A stretch of 64,000 bases of DNA from Acetobacter sicerae (GCF_011516765.1 NZ_JAAABN010000006.1:184750-248749); one strand, 5' to 3'; counted from the stretch's first letter, positions 9,828-19,246 are shown. Notes: generated by a model not told the origin, from the letters alone. Numbers and translations are program-made.

Positions 9828-9978
9828 GCACGTGAATGCCGGGTTGGAGCCGCTTTCAACGGGGCTCCGCTCGGCATAGGCCCCTGGCCCGATCTTCTTC
9901 AAAACCGCGTCGTCCGGCCACCTGATTCCCTTCGGGCGCAAACTGTTTTAGGATGCGCCGCATGAACAGCTTTTGCGA

Positions 9979-10749
9979 ATGGCTCCTGAAATGAGTCGTG
10001 TTTCCATCGAACTGGTTCCCCGCGACGCGGACATTCTCGGACGCGAGGTGCAGGATCTGCGCACGTGCCTGCCATTCGTCGATACGATCAACATTCCCGA
10101 TATCCAGCGGTTTTCCCTTCGGAGCTGGGACGCCGCCGCCATGGCGCAGAGCAGCTTCCGCTCGGTCATTCCGCACATCCGGGCCATCGATATCGATCCG
10201 AAAGGACCACTGCCCGGCCTGGACACACCGGGCCTGACGGAAATCCTGATCATCAAGGGCGATCCACCGGCGGACCTGAGTCACCGCGTGTTTCCGAACA
10301 CATCGGACGCCATCATCCGGCGTTACGTGCGTGAAGCGCCGCATCTGAAAGTCTACGCCGCGTTTGATCCCTATCGCCGCGCTCCTTACCGTGAACTGGA
10401 AGAACTGGCCCGCAAGCGGGACGCCGGAGCCTGCGGTTTCTTCACCCAGCCTCTCTTTGACATGCGGATGCTCGATCTCTGCCGGGAATGGCTGCAGGAC
10501 GAGACTGTCTTCTGGGGATTTTCTCCCGTCATCGGGCCGAAATCACGTTCCTATTGGGAGACGACAAATCATATTGTCTTCCCGCACGATTTCGCGCCCA
10601 CCCTTGACGCCAATATCGCGTTTGCAAGGCAGGCCATCCGGGAAGTGCGGGCAGGCGGCGGCTCGGTGTATCTGATGCCTTTGCGAGTCAAACTCGCCAG
10701 CTATCTCTCACCCCTTGCTGACGTATTGATGCCACAATCGGCTCCCTGA
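9979..10749 (+). CDS. MetF-like methylenetetrahydrofolate reductase family protein
   Basis: The protein (about 256 residues) has segments typical of the MetF TIM barrel: a strand with ILIIKGDPP, then CGFFTQPLFD, which corresponds to the flavin/folate-site region of 5,10-methylene-THF reductases. It is shorter than typical MetF (about 290 residues), so it may be a divergent paralogue rather than the methionine-pathway enzyme. A TTG at 9973 and an ATG at 9991 are alternative starts; none has a strong ribosome site. A folate link to the sarcosine oxidase operon 4 kb away is possible but unproven. A compact hairpin starts directly after the stop. Confidence 0.75.
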   Translation: MAPEMSRVSIELVPRDADILGREVQDLRTCLPFVDTINIPDIQRFSLRSWDAAAMAQSSFRSVIPHIRAIDIDPKGPLPGLDTPGLTEILIIKGDPPADLSHRVFPNTSDAIIRRYVREAPHLKVYAAFDPYRRAPYRELEELARKRDAGACGFFTQPLFDMRMLDLCREWLQDETVFWGFSPVIGPKSRSYWETTNHIVFPHDFAPTLDANIAFARQAIREVRAGGGSVYLMPLRVKLASYLSPLADVLMPQSAP

Positions 10750-10767
10750 GGCGCAGTCTTCTGCGCC
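10750..10767 (+). terminator. Hairpin after the MetF-like gene
   Basis: GGCGCAG (10750-10756) and CTGCGCC (10761-10767) form a perfect 7-bp stem with a 4-nt loop directly after the stop codon, followed by CCTTGTTTTG. It is a plausible intrinsic terminator. Confidence 0.65.
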
Positions 10768-11112
10768 AATCGCCTTGTTTTGTTACATTTTTAATACAAT
10801 AAAACACCAAACTCCTGCCCAATTTGCTGGCCATAAGAGCCAAGGCCCGCTATTAGGAGGTTGTTAGTCAGTATCCTTTATGCAGGCCAGAGGGTCAGTT
10901 CTGTTTCGTGTGTCGCAGCACAGACTCGGGGCTGGCCCTTTTCTGATTGCGCTTCTCACCTGATACTGTCCTCAATATGACAGTTTGCATCAGGTCAGAT
11001 TGAGGCGCTCGTTCCCTTACACATTCTGATTTTTCTCACGGCTACACGCCTTTGGACACGTCAGTACCGTGCTGCCTTCCTGTGCGCTGACCCGTTTTGG
11101 AGGATGGTGCAT
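10768..11112. other. Convergent intergenic region without a recognised gene
   Basis: It lies between a plus-strand gene and the far end of the minus-strand sulP gene. It contains a two-part inverted repeat at 10958-10995 (outer arms ACCTGAT/ATCAGGT, inner arms CTGTC/GACAG), which could be the stem of a small RNA or a terminator. No open frame with protein-like composition was found. Confidence 0.4.
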
Positions 11113-11212
11113 TCACGCGGAATGACCGCCGCTTTCCTCTCTCGCAAACGAAGCCGGGAGCAGCAAAGCCAGTCCGGCAATCACGCAAGCAAAAAACCTT
11201 CGCGTCAGTCAT
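11113..11212 (-). pseudogene. Possible frameshifted signal-peptide remnant after sulP
   Basis: Directly after the sulP stop, the same frame encodes TRRFFACVIAGLALLLPASF followed by an Ala-Arg junction, which reads like a complete Sec signal peptide, and stops after about 31 codons. It has no start codon. The duplicated TGAC in the minus-strand ATGACTGACGCG would, if single, give ATGACGCG and an ATG in frame overlapping the sulP stop. This suggests a small exported protein gene disabled by a 4-bp duplication. The frame is short and this could be chance. Confidence 0.3.
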
Positions 11213-12867
11213 TTTCCCATCGTCAATTGCGTCAGTCTCTTCTTCGCCATCTCCATCGCCAGATGCAGCGCATCCAGCAGATGATCCTCTCCAATCAGAT
11301 CAATCAGACGATGACGGACCATGTCACTCCGCATGTCATTGCTCACGCGTCCGAAAAACAGTTCAACCTTCCGCGCCTGCAAACGAACCACCAGATCGCG
11401 CATCATGGCGGCCGCAGAATAATCGATATCCGTAATGGCGCCCGCATCGACCACAATACAGAACACCGGATGCGGCGCGCTTTGGACGAGTTCCATCACA
11501 TCGTCGGCGAACCGTGTGCAGTTGGCGTAGAAGAGATCGGCCGCAAACCGGTAGATGATCAGTCCCGGCTCGGTTTCCTCCCCCGCGTGGCAGCGTGTGG
11601 CCTCGAAAACACCGGCGCGGACCGGCTGGAGCACGCTGGTATGCGGCTCGTAACTGTGTCGCACATGACGCAGCAGCGATAGCACGATCGCCAGAAAGAT
11701 CCCCTGCTCCACCCCGACCGCCACCACTGTCACCGCCGTGATGAGCGCAAGGTGGAACTCACCGGGACTTTCCCGCCGGATGGCGTGCAGGCCGGAGATG
11801 TTGATCATGTCCACACCAATGACGAACACGATGCTCGCCAGCACGCATTGCGGCAGATACTGCAAAGGGCCAGTCGCGCAGAACAGGATCAGGCCGGTGA
11901 CCAGCGCGACGACCACCTGCGCGCGCTGACTTCTCGCCCCGAACTGCACGGCGAGCGTGGTCTGCGTCGGACTGCCATTGACCACGAACGTGCCGCTGAG
12001 CGCCGCCGCCATGTTGGCCCCCGAAAGCCCGAGAATGTCGGCGTTTTCATCAACGGTTTCACCATATTGCACGGCAAAGGCCCGTGACGTCGCCGCACTC
12101 TGGGCGATGATCACGAACATGCAGGAAAGAGCCGTCGGCACGATCACCGACAGTTCATTCAGACCGAAATGGGGCAACCCGAAGCGCGGAAGGCCTCCAC
12201 TGACTGGGCCCAGCGTGGCGATCCCCATATGCGGGAAGCCAAACCACGCACTCGCCAGAATGCTTCCCACTACGGCCACCAGCGCGCCGGGAATACGCGG
12301 CGTCAGATGACGTGTCGCCACAATGCAGCCGGCCACCAGCAGCGAGAGAGCAATGGTCGGCAGGCTGGCGTCATGGACATGGGTCACATCGCCCCACAAC
12401 TGAAGCAGCGAATTTTCACCTTTCTGGGAAATGCCGACCATGTCGTGCAGCATGGAAATGGCGACCTGACACCCGACACCGGTCAGAAAGCCCACAAGCA
12501 CCGTGCGCGAGAGAAAGTCCGCGAGAAATCCCAGCCGGAACAGCCGGGCAATCAGCAGCAGTCCGGCGGTGAACAGCGCCACGACCGGCACCAGCGCAAT
12601 ATAGGCCGCACTTCCGGTCGGGGCGACGGACTTGAGGCCACCGGCCAGAATCGCCGCTGTCGCTGAATCCGCCGCCACGACGAGATGGCGTGACGAGCCG
12701 AGCGCGGCGAACACGAGCGGCGGCAGGAGAGCCGTATACAGTCCCATGACGGCTGGCACACCGGCGATCCGCGCGTAGCCCATCACCTGAGGCACGCTCA
12801 GCGCCGCCTCAGACAGCCCGGCGATGCAATCCCCCCACCATGCGGTTTTTTTCTTCGCGCTGACCAT
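11209..12867 (-). CDS. SulP-family anion transporter with C-terminal STAS domain
   Basis: This is an inner-membrane SulP/SLC26-type transporter of about 552 residues. The first part has the family signature region (LPQVMGYARIAGVPAVMGLY, then many hydrophobic helices to about residue 410) and the C-terminal 120 residues form a STAS domain (VVDAGAITDIDYSAAAMM). Family members move sulfate, bicarbonate, chloride or dicarboxylates; the substrate is not evident. The ATG at 12865-12867 is chosen because the conserved N-terminus starts nearby; starts at 12906-12909 remain possible because GGGAGG lies far upstream of the chosen one. It diverges from cysS. Confidence 0.9.
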   Translation of the reverse strand: MVSAKKKTAWWGDCIAGLSEAALSVPQVMGYARIAGVPAVMGLYTALLPPLVFAALGSSRHLVVAADSATAAILAGGLKSVAPTGSAAYIALVPVVALFTAGLLLIARLFRLGFLADFLSRTVLVGFLTGVGCQVAISMLHDMVGISQKGENSLLQLWGDVTHVHDASLPTIALSLLVAGCIVATRHLTPRIPGALVAVVGSILASAWFGFPHMGIATLGPVSGGLPRFGLPHFGLNELSVIVPTALSCMFVIIAQSAATSRAFAVQYGETVDENADILGLSGANMAAALSGTFVVNGSPTQTTLAVQFGARSQRAQVVVALVTGLILFCATGPLQYLPQCVLASIVFVIGVDMINISGLHAIRRESPGEFHLALITAVTVVAVGVEQGIFLAIVLSLLRHVRHSYEPHTSVLQPVRAGVFEATRCHAGEETEPGLIIYRFAADLFYANCTRFADDVMELVQSAPHPVFCIVVDAGAITDIDYSAAAMMRDLVVRLQARKVELFFGRVSNDMRSDMVRHRLIDLIGEDHLLDALHLAMEMAKKRLTQLTMGK

Positions 12868-13145
12868 CTTACTTTGTTTTCCATCCTCCCCCCTGCTTCG
12901 AACCATCATCGACCTGCCCACGAGAAATGGGAACCCATACGAGCCCATGCCCGGCATGAATCGTCAGGAATGACCTTTCGCCATGCGCTCCAGTGTTGCG
13001 TTCCGACGCGTGAAAAGGCATCCACGCGGGATGATTTCCGGTTTCCGCTGGCGTTCGATAAACATGAGCGGGAAAAGGCCCGTCCGGAGATCGTGCATCC
13101 TTCCGGGCGTTTCGGCAGCATCAGGACGACAGAGACCTTATTACG
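12868..13145. other. Divergent promoter region sulP / cysS
   Basis: The 278 bp between the minus-strand sulP and the plus-strand cysS must contain both promoters. No small gene or striking repeat was seen. Confidence 0.4.
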
Positions 13146-14507
13146 ATGACCCAGCTACTGCTCCATGACAGCCAGCGGCGAGCGACAGTTCCGTTCGAGC
13201 CGCTCGATCCGGAGCATGTGAAGGTCTATTACTGCGGTCCTACGGTCTATGACCTGCCGCATGTCGGCAACCTGCGGGCCATGCTCACGGCCGACATCCT
13301 CACCCGTCTGCTGCGCAGGCTCTATCCGCGTGTGACGTTCGTGCGCAACATCACCGACGTGGACGACAAAATCACCGCACGGGCCGCGCAGAACAACGAA
13401 GACATCGCCTCCCTGACCGCCCGCACGACCGCCGAGTTTCATACAGACCTCGCGGCGATGAACATGCTGCCGCCGGACATCGAACCGCGGGCCACGCACA
13501 ATATCGAACAGATGGTGGCGATGATCGCCCGTCTGATCGAACTCGGTCACGCCTATGAAGCCGAAGGCCACGTGCTGTTCGCCGTCGCCTCCTTCCCGTC
13601 CTACGGCGCGCTGTCCGGTCGTGATCCGGAAGATCTGGTCGCAGGCGCCCGCGTCGAGGTCGCGCCCTACAAGCGCGATCCGGGAGATTTCGTGCTGTGG
13701 AAGCCTTCCACGCCGACCCAGCCAGGCTGGCCTTCGCCTTGGGGACGCGGCCGACCCGGCTGGCATATCGAATGCTCGGCCATGTCGCATCGTTATCTCG
13801 GCGACAGTTTCGATATTCACGGCGGCGGCAGCGACCTGCTCTTTCCGCACCATGAAAACGAACGCGCCCAGAGCCTGTGCTGCTTCCCCGGCAGCAAGTT
13901 CGCCGACTACTGGGTGCATAACGCCATGCTGCTGGTCGATGGCGAGAAAATGTCCAAGTCACTGGGCAACTTCCTGACCATCCGCGACGTGCTGGCGAAA
14001 GGTCCGGTCGAAGCCCTGCGTCTGCTGCTCATGAGCGCACAGTATCGCTCGGTCCTGAACTTTACATGGGCGGGACTGGACGAGGCCAAGCGCACGCTGG
14101 ATCGTTTCTATCGGGCGCTTGAAGGCGCATGGCCGCTGGATGTGGAAGACCGTGACATTCCTGAGCCCTTCCTTGCCGCGCTGTGCGACGACCTGAATAC
14201 GCCGAAAGCCATCGCCGAACTGCACGCCATGGCGACCGCAGCACTCGCTGGAGACCGGGACGCCGCTGCTGACCTGCTGGTATCGGGGCGCATGATCGGC
14301 CTGTTCATGCAGGAGCCTGCTGCATGGTTCCGGGGCGAAGCTGGTGATGGTCCATCCGAAGCCGAGATCGACACGCTGATCGCCGAACGTCTGGCGGCCC
14401 GCAAGGCGAAGGATTTCGCCCGCGCCGACGCCATCCGCAAGGAACTGACCGACAAGGGCGTGGTGCTTGAAGACGGTCCCGGCGGGACCACATGGAGGCG
14501 CGCATGA
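13146..14507 (+). CDS. cysS: Cysteinyl-tRNA synthetase
   Basis: This 453-residue class I aminoacyl-tRNA synthetase charges tRNA-Cys in the cytosol. Diagnostic features are the zinc/cysteine-site YYCGPTVYD (C30), the HIGH-equivalent HVGN (39-42), and KMSKS at 268-272 followed by LGN. Full length for the family. The last codons overlap the trmJ start (ATGA at 14504-14507), so the two RNA-biology genes are co-transcribed. Confidence 0.98.
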   Translation: MTQLLLHDSQRRATVPFEPLDPEHVKVYYCGPTVYDLPHVGNLRAMLTADILTRLLRRLYPRVTFVRNITDVDDKITARAAQNNEDIASLTARTTAEFHTDLAAMNMLPPDIEPRATHNIEQMVAMIARLIELGHAYEAEGHVLFAVASFPSYGALSGRDPEDLVAGARVEVAPYKRDPGDFVLWKPSTPTQPGWPSPWGRGRPGWHIECSAMSHRYLGDSFDIHGGGSDLLFPHHENERAQSLCCFPGSKFADYWVHNAMLLVDGEKMSKSLGNFLTIRDVLAKGPVEALRLLLMSAQYRSVLNFTWAGLDEAKRTLDRFYRALEGAWPLDVEDRDIPEPFLAALCDDLNTPKAIAELHAMATAALAGDRDAAADLLVSGRMIGLFMQEPAAWFRGEAGDGPSEAEIDTLIAERLAARKAKDFARADAIRKELTDKGVVLEDGPGGTTWRRA

Positions 14508-15274
14508 CCGGGCGTGACGGCGGCGCCGATATCGGACCGATCGGCAATAGTCCGGTCGTCATTCTCGTTCGCCCGCAGATGGCGGAGAATATCGGCACGA
14601 CCGCACGCGCCATGGCCAATGGTGGCCTGTTCCATATGCGGATTGTCGCCCCACGTGATGGGTGGCCGCAGGAACGGGCATGGCGCGCGGCCTCCGGCGC
14701 GGACCGTATTCTTGAAGCGGCGGAAGTCTTCGAAACGGTTGATGACGCCATCGCCGACCTGCATCACGTCTATGCGACCTGCCCTCGCCCCCGCCATATC
14801 GTCAAGCCGCTGCTGACGGCTCGTGGCGGCGCTATCGAATTACGGGAAGCGACCAATCGCGGCCTGAAAGTCGGGCTGATGTTCGGCCCGGAACGCGCCG
14901 GACTGGACAACGAGGACATGGCGCGGGCTGACGCGCTGATCCGCTATCCGCTCAATCCGGCGTTCATGTCGCTGAATCTGGCGCAGGCCGTGATGATCAT
15001 GGCCTATGAGTGGTGGCTGACAGAGGACAGCACGCCCCCCCGCGAACTGATGACCAACGAAACGCATGTCGCCACCAAAGGCGAGCTTGAGAACTTCATG
15101 AGTCATCTGTTCCGGGAGCTCGATGACTGCGGCTTCCTCCGCAACGAGCAGAAACGCCCGGGAATGGTCCGCAATCTGCGGCACTTCTTCACGCGCGGCG
15201 AAGTGACCGAGCAGGAATTGAGAACGCTGCACGGCGTGGTTACGGAACTGGTCAACCGACGCCGGGTCCGCTGA
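14504..15274 (+). CDS. trmJ: tRNA (cytidine/uridine-2'-O)-methyltransferase, TrmJ type
   Basis: This SPOUT-class RNA 2'-O-methyltransferase (256 residues from the overlapping ATG) contains the three SpoU motifs: an N-terminal RPQMAENIGTTARAMANGG, the middle LMFGPERAGL, and the C-terminal PLNPAFMSLNLAQAVMIM, with the C-terminal extension typical of TrmJ. TrmJ methylates position 32 of tRNA anticodon loops using S-adenosylmethionine. The start at 14504 is chosen for the 4-bp overlap with cysS; an upstream in-frame ATG at 14492 is less likely. Confidence 0.92.
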   Translation: MTGRDGGADIGPIGNSPVVILVRPQMAENIGTTARAMANGGLFHMRIVAPRDGWPQERAWRAASGADRILEAAEVFETVDDAIADLHHVYATCPRPRHIVKPLLTARGGAIELREATNRGLKVGLMFGPERAGLDNEDMARADALIRYPLNPAFMSLNLAQAVMIMAYEWWLTEDSTPPRELMTNETHVATKGELENFMSHLFRELDDCGFLRNEQKRPGMVRNLRHFFTRGEVTEQELRTLHGVVTELVNRRRVR

Positions 15275-15282
15275 GAAAACGG

Positions 15283-15313
15283 CGGGAATGTTCAATATAC
15301 TGAACATATCCCG
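15283..15313 (+). terminator. Inverted repeat after trmJ
   Basis: CGGGA plus ATGTTCA (15283-15294) pair with TGAACAT and TCCCG (15301-15313) around a 6-nt loop with one bulged A. It starts 9 bases past the trmJ stop, so termination of the cysS-trmJ transcript is likely although no T-run follows. It could also be an operator for the malic enzyme gene. Confidence 0.5.
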
Positions 15314-15460
15314 TCGCTCCGGGAACCAGAATCTCTTAGAAAACCCCTAAAGAATACTACGAATCCGGATAAAATCCGTTTTTTGGACAACACCAAAAAA
15401 ATCCAGCATTGTGGACAGAAGCGATCCGGGACAATGACTGGAACAGAAAGGTGTTGATTC

Positions 15461-17086
15461 ATGACATCCCAGAAATCCTCGCTCCGTGGCATGGCGCTGC
15501 TCAATGATGGCGACGTCAATCACGGCACAGGCTTTACCGTCGAGGAACGGAAGACTCTTGGTCTTGAGGGGCTGATCCCGCCTCACGTTGAAACGCTCGA
15601 CAGGCAGATGGAGCGATCGCTCCACCATATCGAACTCAAGCCGGACGATCTTGAGCGCTATATCTATCTGAACTCGCTGGTGGACCGGAACGAGACCCTT
15701 TTCTACAAGGTTCTGCGGTCCGACCCGGCCCGTTTCGTGCCGATCATCTATGCCCCTACCCTCGCCCGGGCCTGCAAGCTGTTCAGCCATATCTACCGGC
15801 GTCCTCGGGGTATGTACATCACCCTCGACATGAAAGGCCGCATTGCGGAAGTGCTCCGCAACTGGCCGGAAAGCGATGTCCGAACGATCTGCGTGACGAC
15901 GGGCGGCCGTATTCTCGGACTTGGCGACATCGGCGTGAACGGTATGGGCATCCCCATCGGCAAGCTGCAACTCTATACCGTCTGCGGCTCAGTCCCGCCG
16001 CGCTCCCTGCTTCCCATCCAGCTTGATATCGGCACGACCAATGCAGCCCTGAGAGCGGACCCACTCTATCTGGGCGCACGCCGCGAGCCGCCCCCGATTG
16101 AAGAACTCGACGAATTTGTCGAGGAGTTTGTGCAGGCTGTGCAGGAAGTTTTCCCGGGCTGCTGCCTGCATTTCGAGGACTGGAAAGGCACGGATGCGCT
16201 GCGTTACCTTGCCAGATATCGTGACAGGGTCCTGTGCTACAACGATGATATTCAGGGCACGGCTGCGGTCACGCTCGCCGGTCTGGTGACTGCTCTTCGC
16301 GTCAAGAAGGAAAAACTCTCCGAACAGCGCTATCTGTTTCTCGGAGCAGGGTCATCCGGTCTGGGCACGGCCGATATGCTGGTTTCCGCCATGAAGCTGG
16401 AAGGACTGACCGACGAGCAGGCCTGCGAACGCATCACCCTGATGGATGTGGAGGGTCTTCTGGAAACATCCCGCACAGACCTCCTCCCCGAGCAGAAGCG
16501 CTTTGCGAAAGATGCTGCTCCGACAAAGGATCTTCTCGCCACAATCAAAAATACCCGGCCAACGGTTCTGATCGGCGTTTCAACCTGCGGTGGCGCCTTC
16601 AATCAGGCCGTCATCAAGGAGATGGCGACACTGAATGAACGGCCCATCATATTTTCCCTGTCACTGCCGGAAATAAACGCGGAATGCACGGCGGAGGAAG
16701 CATACACCTGGTCGGAAGGACGAGCGCTTTTCGCCGGCGGCATCCAGTTTCCCAACGTCGAAATCGACGGCAAGGTTTTCTATCCGGGACAGGCGAATAA
16801 TTTCTATATTTTCCCCGGCCTCGGTCTTGCTGTGTATGCGACACATCCTGAGATCATCACTGATGAACTGATTATTGAAGCCGCCAAAGCTCTGACCGAT
16901 CAGGTCGATGAAATCGCACTGGAACGCGGCAGGTTATTCCCTCCACAGACAGACATCATCGACGTTTCCATGACATCTGCTGTCCGTCTTGCAGAGTTCA
17001 TTTTCGACAGGGGCATGGCGCGGGTAGACAGGCCGAACGACATAAGAGCATGGATCGAGAAACAGGCTTACGATCCGCATTACTGA
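15461..17086 (+). CDS. maeA: NAD-dependent malic enzyme
   Basis: The 541-residue protein is a large-type malic enzyme that oxidatively decarboxylates malate to pyruvate with NAD(P). Motifs seen are the N-terminal YAPTLARACKLFSHIYRRP region with the catalytic tyrosine, the metal-binding HFEDW, the NDDIQGTAAVTLAG segment, and a dinucleotide fold with FLGAGSSGLGTADML. Length and motifs match the SfcA/MaeA type rather than the larger MaeB type that carries a phosphotransacetylase-like domain. AAAGGTG precedes the ATG. It probably balances C4 acid and pyruvate pools in an oxidative metabolism. It ends before a strong bidirectional terminator. Confidence 0.95.
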   Translation: MTSQKSSLRGMALLNDGDVNHGTGFTVEERKTLGLEGLIPPHVETLDRQMERSLHHIELKPDDLERYIYLNSLVDRNETLFYKVLRSDPARFVPIIYAPTLARACKLFSHIYRRPRGMYITLDMKGRIAEVLRNWPESDVRTICVTTGGRILGLGDIGVNGMGIPIGKLQLYTVCGSVPPRSLLPIQLDIGTTNAALRADPLYLGARREPPPIEELDEFVEEFVQAVQEVFPGCCLHFEDWKGTDALRYLARYRDRVLCYNDDIQGTAAVTLAGLVTALRVKKEKLSEQRYLFLGAGSSGLGTADMLVSAMKLEGLTDEQACERITLMDVEGLLETSRTDLLPEQKRFAKDAAPTKDLLATIKNTRPTVLIGVSTCGGAFNQAVIKEMATLNERPIIFSLSLPEINAECTAEEAYTWSEGRALFAGGIQFPNVEIDGKVFYPGQANNFYIFPGLGLAVYATHPEIITDELIIEAAKALTDQVDEIALERGRLFPPQTDIIDVSMTSAVRLAEFIFDRGMARVDRPNDIRAWIEKQAYDPHY

Positions 17087-17137
17087 AAGTATTGATGAAG
17101 TCCGAGCATTGCTCCTTTCAGAAGACGATGCTCTACG

Positions 17138-17157
17138 AAGCTTTTTTGAAAAAGCTT
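17138..17157. repeat. Near-perfect palindrome after the malic enzyme gene
   Basis: AAGCTTTTT and AAAAAGCTT flank a 2-nt centre (TG). It lies between the malic enzyme stop and the main terminator and may add to transcript ending. Confidence 0.5.
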
Positions 17158-17195
17158 TACCCAACACTTCTGGGATATTCATGTCTTGCAACAAG

Positions 17196-17232
17196 AAAAT
17201 CCCCACACCGGAAAATCTGGCGTGGGGATTTT
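17196..17232. terminator. Bidirectional intrinsic terminator
   Basis: AAAATCCCCAC (17196-17206) and GTGGGGATTTT (17222-17232) form an 11-bp perfect stem with T-runs on both exits. It closes both the plus-strand malic enzyme gene and the minus-strand lactonase gene, which end on either side of it. Confidence 0.9.
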
Positions 17233-17264
17233 TACAGAACAGTTCCGGAAACAGTTTTTCTGAA

Positions 17265-18578
17265 TCAGACATTATCCAGAGTAAGAAAGGCAAAAGCACT
17301 GGGCGTGCCAGTCGGCGTAAAGTTCCAGGTGAAATCCAGATTACCGGTATCAGGATTCACGCGCCATGAGGTGATGGAATCACTACGCTGATTGGCGACG
17401 AACAGGAACTTGCCGGATGGATCGAACGCAAAGGAACGACCATAATTGGCGCGTTCCCATACTTCGTCAAAAAGCTCGATGGACCCATCATCTTTCACCC
17501 GGAAGCAGGCGATGGAATCACCCAGACGGTTGGTGACATACAGAAACTTGCCAGTAGGATGCAGACCTATTTCAGCTGCAAGCGTGCTGCCACGGAATTT
17601 CGCCGTCACGGTCGACGCCGTCTGACGCACGGACATCGCCCCTGTTTCCTGATCATAATCAGCGACGATGACACGGGAATCCTGCTCGCCCAGAATATAG
17701 ATGACCTTGCCATTGGGGCTGAAGCAGAAATGACGCGGCGCCGAGCCGGGTTCCATTGTCAGCCAGGGCGTTGCTGCCGGTGTCAGAACGCCCTTCTCCG
17801 GATCCAGTTTCCAGACATAGACACGGTCCAGCCCCGCATCGCAGCCAATGATGAAACGACCCGCCACGTCAGCCTGAATCATGTGCATGTGAGATGCAGA
17901 ATGGTCACTGACCGCATAGTTGCCCGGAGGGTTGTCTTTCGCCCGCTCCGGCATTTTGGGGCCGGTATTGCGCACAAGATCGGACAGTTCGCCGAGGCTT
18001 CCATCGGACTCGATCCGGATAACGGCAGCGCTGCCTCCGGTATAATTGGCGACCAGCAGATAACGACCGGATGGATGCACGCTCAGAAAGGCAGGGTCAG
18101 CTCCACCCGTCGCGACAGTATTCAGCTTTGTGATGACGCCAGTCCGCTGATCAATCGAATAGGCCGTTGCTGATCCGCTCTTCTGCCCTTCGAAATCACT
18201 GATCTCATTGACGACATAGAGGAACCGGTGATCCGTAGACAGAGCGAGGAAGGAAGGATTGTCTGCGGGAGTAATCTGGCCAAGCTGGGTCAGAACACCG
18301 GTTTCCGCGTTCATTTCGAACAGTGTAATACCCTTGGCATTCGCATCGGCCGGACCAGATCTGGTGTAGCCGCCAACATAACACAGTGTGCGCGGGTTGC
18401 CTCTGTTCTTGCGCGCCGCCGCTTCTGGAGAGGCTTTCGGCAAGGCGGCTTTCGGAATCGGCTCAGGCGGTGGCGTCTTTGGCGTTTCTCCGAGAGCGAC
18501 CTTTACAAGACCGGTCAGTCCGCTCCCCAAAACGGACAATCCGAACAGACGACGTCCAAGACCTGTTTTGCTATTCAT
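17265..18578 (-). CDS. Exported lactonase-family beta-propeller protein
   Basis: This 437-residue protein belongs to the lactonase (6-phosphogluconolactonase/YbhE-like) propeller family, with repeated blades such as FLSVHPSGRYLLVANYTGG and LHPTGKFLYVTNR. Unlike cytosolic Pgl enzymes it has an N-terminal export signal (GRRLFGLSVLGSGLTGL) and a Pro/Ala/Lys-rich linker to about residue 60. In an acetic acid bacterium, periplasmic glucose oxidation yields gluconolactone, so a periplasmic lactonase would be useful; this role is inference. Related propellers also have non-enzymatic roles. It shares its terminator with the malic enzyme gene. Confidence 0.85.
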   Translation of the reverse strand: MNSKTGLGRRLFGLSVLGSGLTGLVKVALGETPKTPPPEPIPKAALPKASPEAAARKNRGNPRTLCYVGGYTRSGPADANAKGITLFEMNAETGVLTQLGQITPADNPSFLALSTDHRFLYVVNEISDFEGQKSGSATAYSIDQRTGVITKLNTVATGGADPAFLSVHPSGRYLLVANYTGGSAAVIRIESDGSLGELSDLVRNTGPKMPERAKDNPPGNYAVSDHSASHMHMIQADVAGRFIIGCDAGLDRVYVWKLDPEKGVLTPAATPWLTMEPGSAPRHFCFSPNGKVIYILGEQDSRVIVADYDQETGAMSVRQTASTVTAKFRGSTLAAEIGLHPTGKFLYVTNRLGDSIACFRVKDDGSIELFDEVWERANYGRSFAFDPSGKFLFVANQRSDSITSWRVNPDTGNLDFTWNFTPTGTPSAFAFLTLDNV

Positions 18579-18796
18579 GATCGTTCCACGTTTTTATACC
18601 AAAATCCGAACGCACTGCGCTTCGAACGAGTGTACACCTGTTTATGTTACTATTGTGACAACTTCCAGATGCTCTTTCCGTGGGCTCAGAGTCTGCCCAA
18701 TCTGACCCTTTAGACCTCTTGAATAAGACAGCATCCACCGTCAGCGAACACCATATTCCGCCTGTTGCGGAAGAAGCTTCCATTCGGAAGACCGCC

Positions 18797-19246
18797 TTAT
18801 TTCAGCGTATGCGTCAGAATCCGGGATAAGGGGGTGTGCGACAGAACGACAATGACCAGCCCGCCGATAATGGCGACGCGTCCACCGATGAACGCCATAA
18901 CGTCACGCAAGTCATGCTGTGTCGCCATTTCCATGAACGGATCTGGCTCGAAATGATCACTATCGATCTTCGCCTGCGCCAGTATGGCGCGACGGGAGGC
19001 CTCTTCAACCGGAAGTGCCGCCTTGAGAAACAACTCGCTTCTGTAAAGATCAAGCGCATCAATGCGATAACGCCCCGGAGACAGTGAAATCGGACCGCAG
19101 CGTGCGATATCAAGCAGTCTTAGTCGAAGCGGCGTAATCCCAAGATAACGGGCCGCCTCTTCACGGTTCAGCAAGGATTTGCCGGGAAACGTGTAGACTG
19201 TTGGGCCCTGTTCGGACTGCCCGGCTGGTGATGAGGCGTCGACCAT
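18797..19246 (-). CDS. Predicted helix-turn-helix protein with C-terminal membrane segment
   Basis: No named family is recognised for the whole 149-residue protein. Residues 26-68 (LLNREEAARYLGITPLRLRL, then a short wing-like stretch and ALDLYRS) resemble the MerR/excisionase-type HTH_17 fold. After a charged middle part, residues about 115-137 (VMAFIGGRVAIIGGLVIVVL) form one hydrophobic helix near the C-terminus. A DNA- or protein-binding HTH tethered to the membrane from its C-terminal end is unusual. It lies downstream of the double-glycine peptide gene on the same strand. A 7-bp hairpin overlaps its ribosome site. Confidence 0.6.
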   Translation of the reverse strand: MVDASSPAGQSEQGPTVYTFPGKSLLNREEAARYLGITPLRLRLLDIARCGPISLSPGRYRIDALDLYRSELFLKAALPVEEASRRAILAQAKIDSDHFEPDPFMEMATQHDLRDVMAFIGGRVAIIGGLVIVVLSHTPLSRILTHTLK

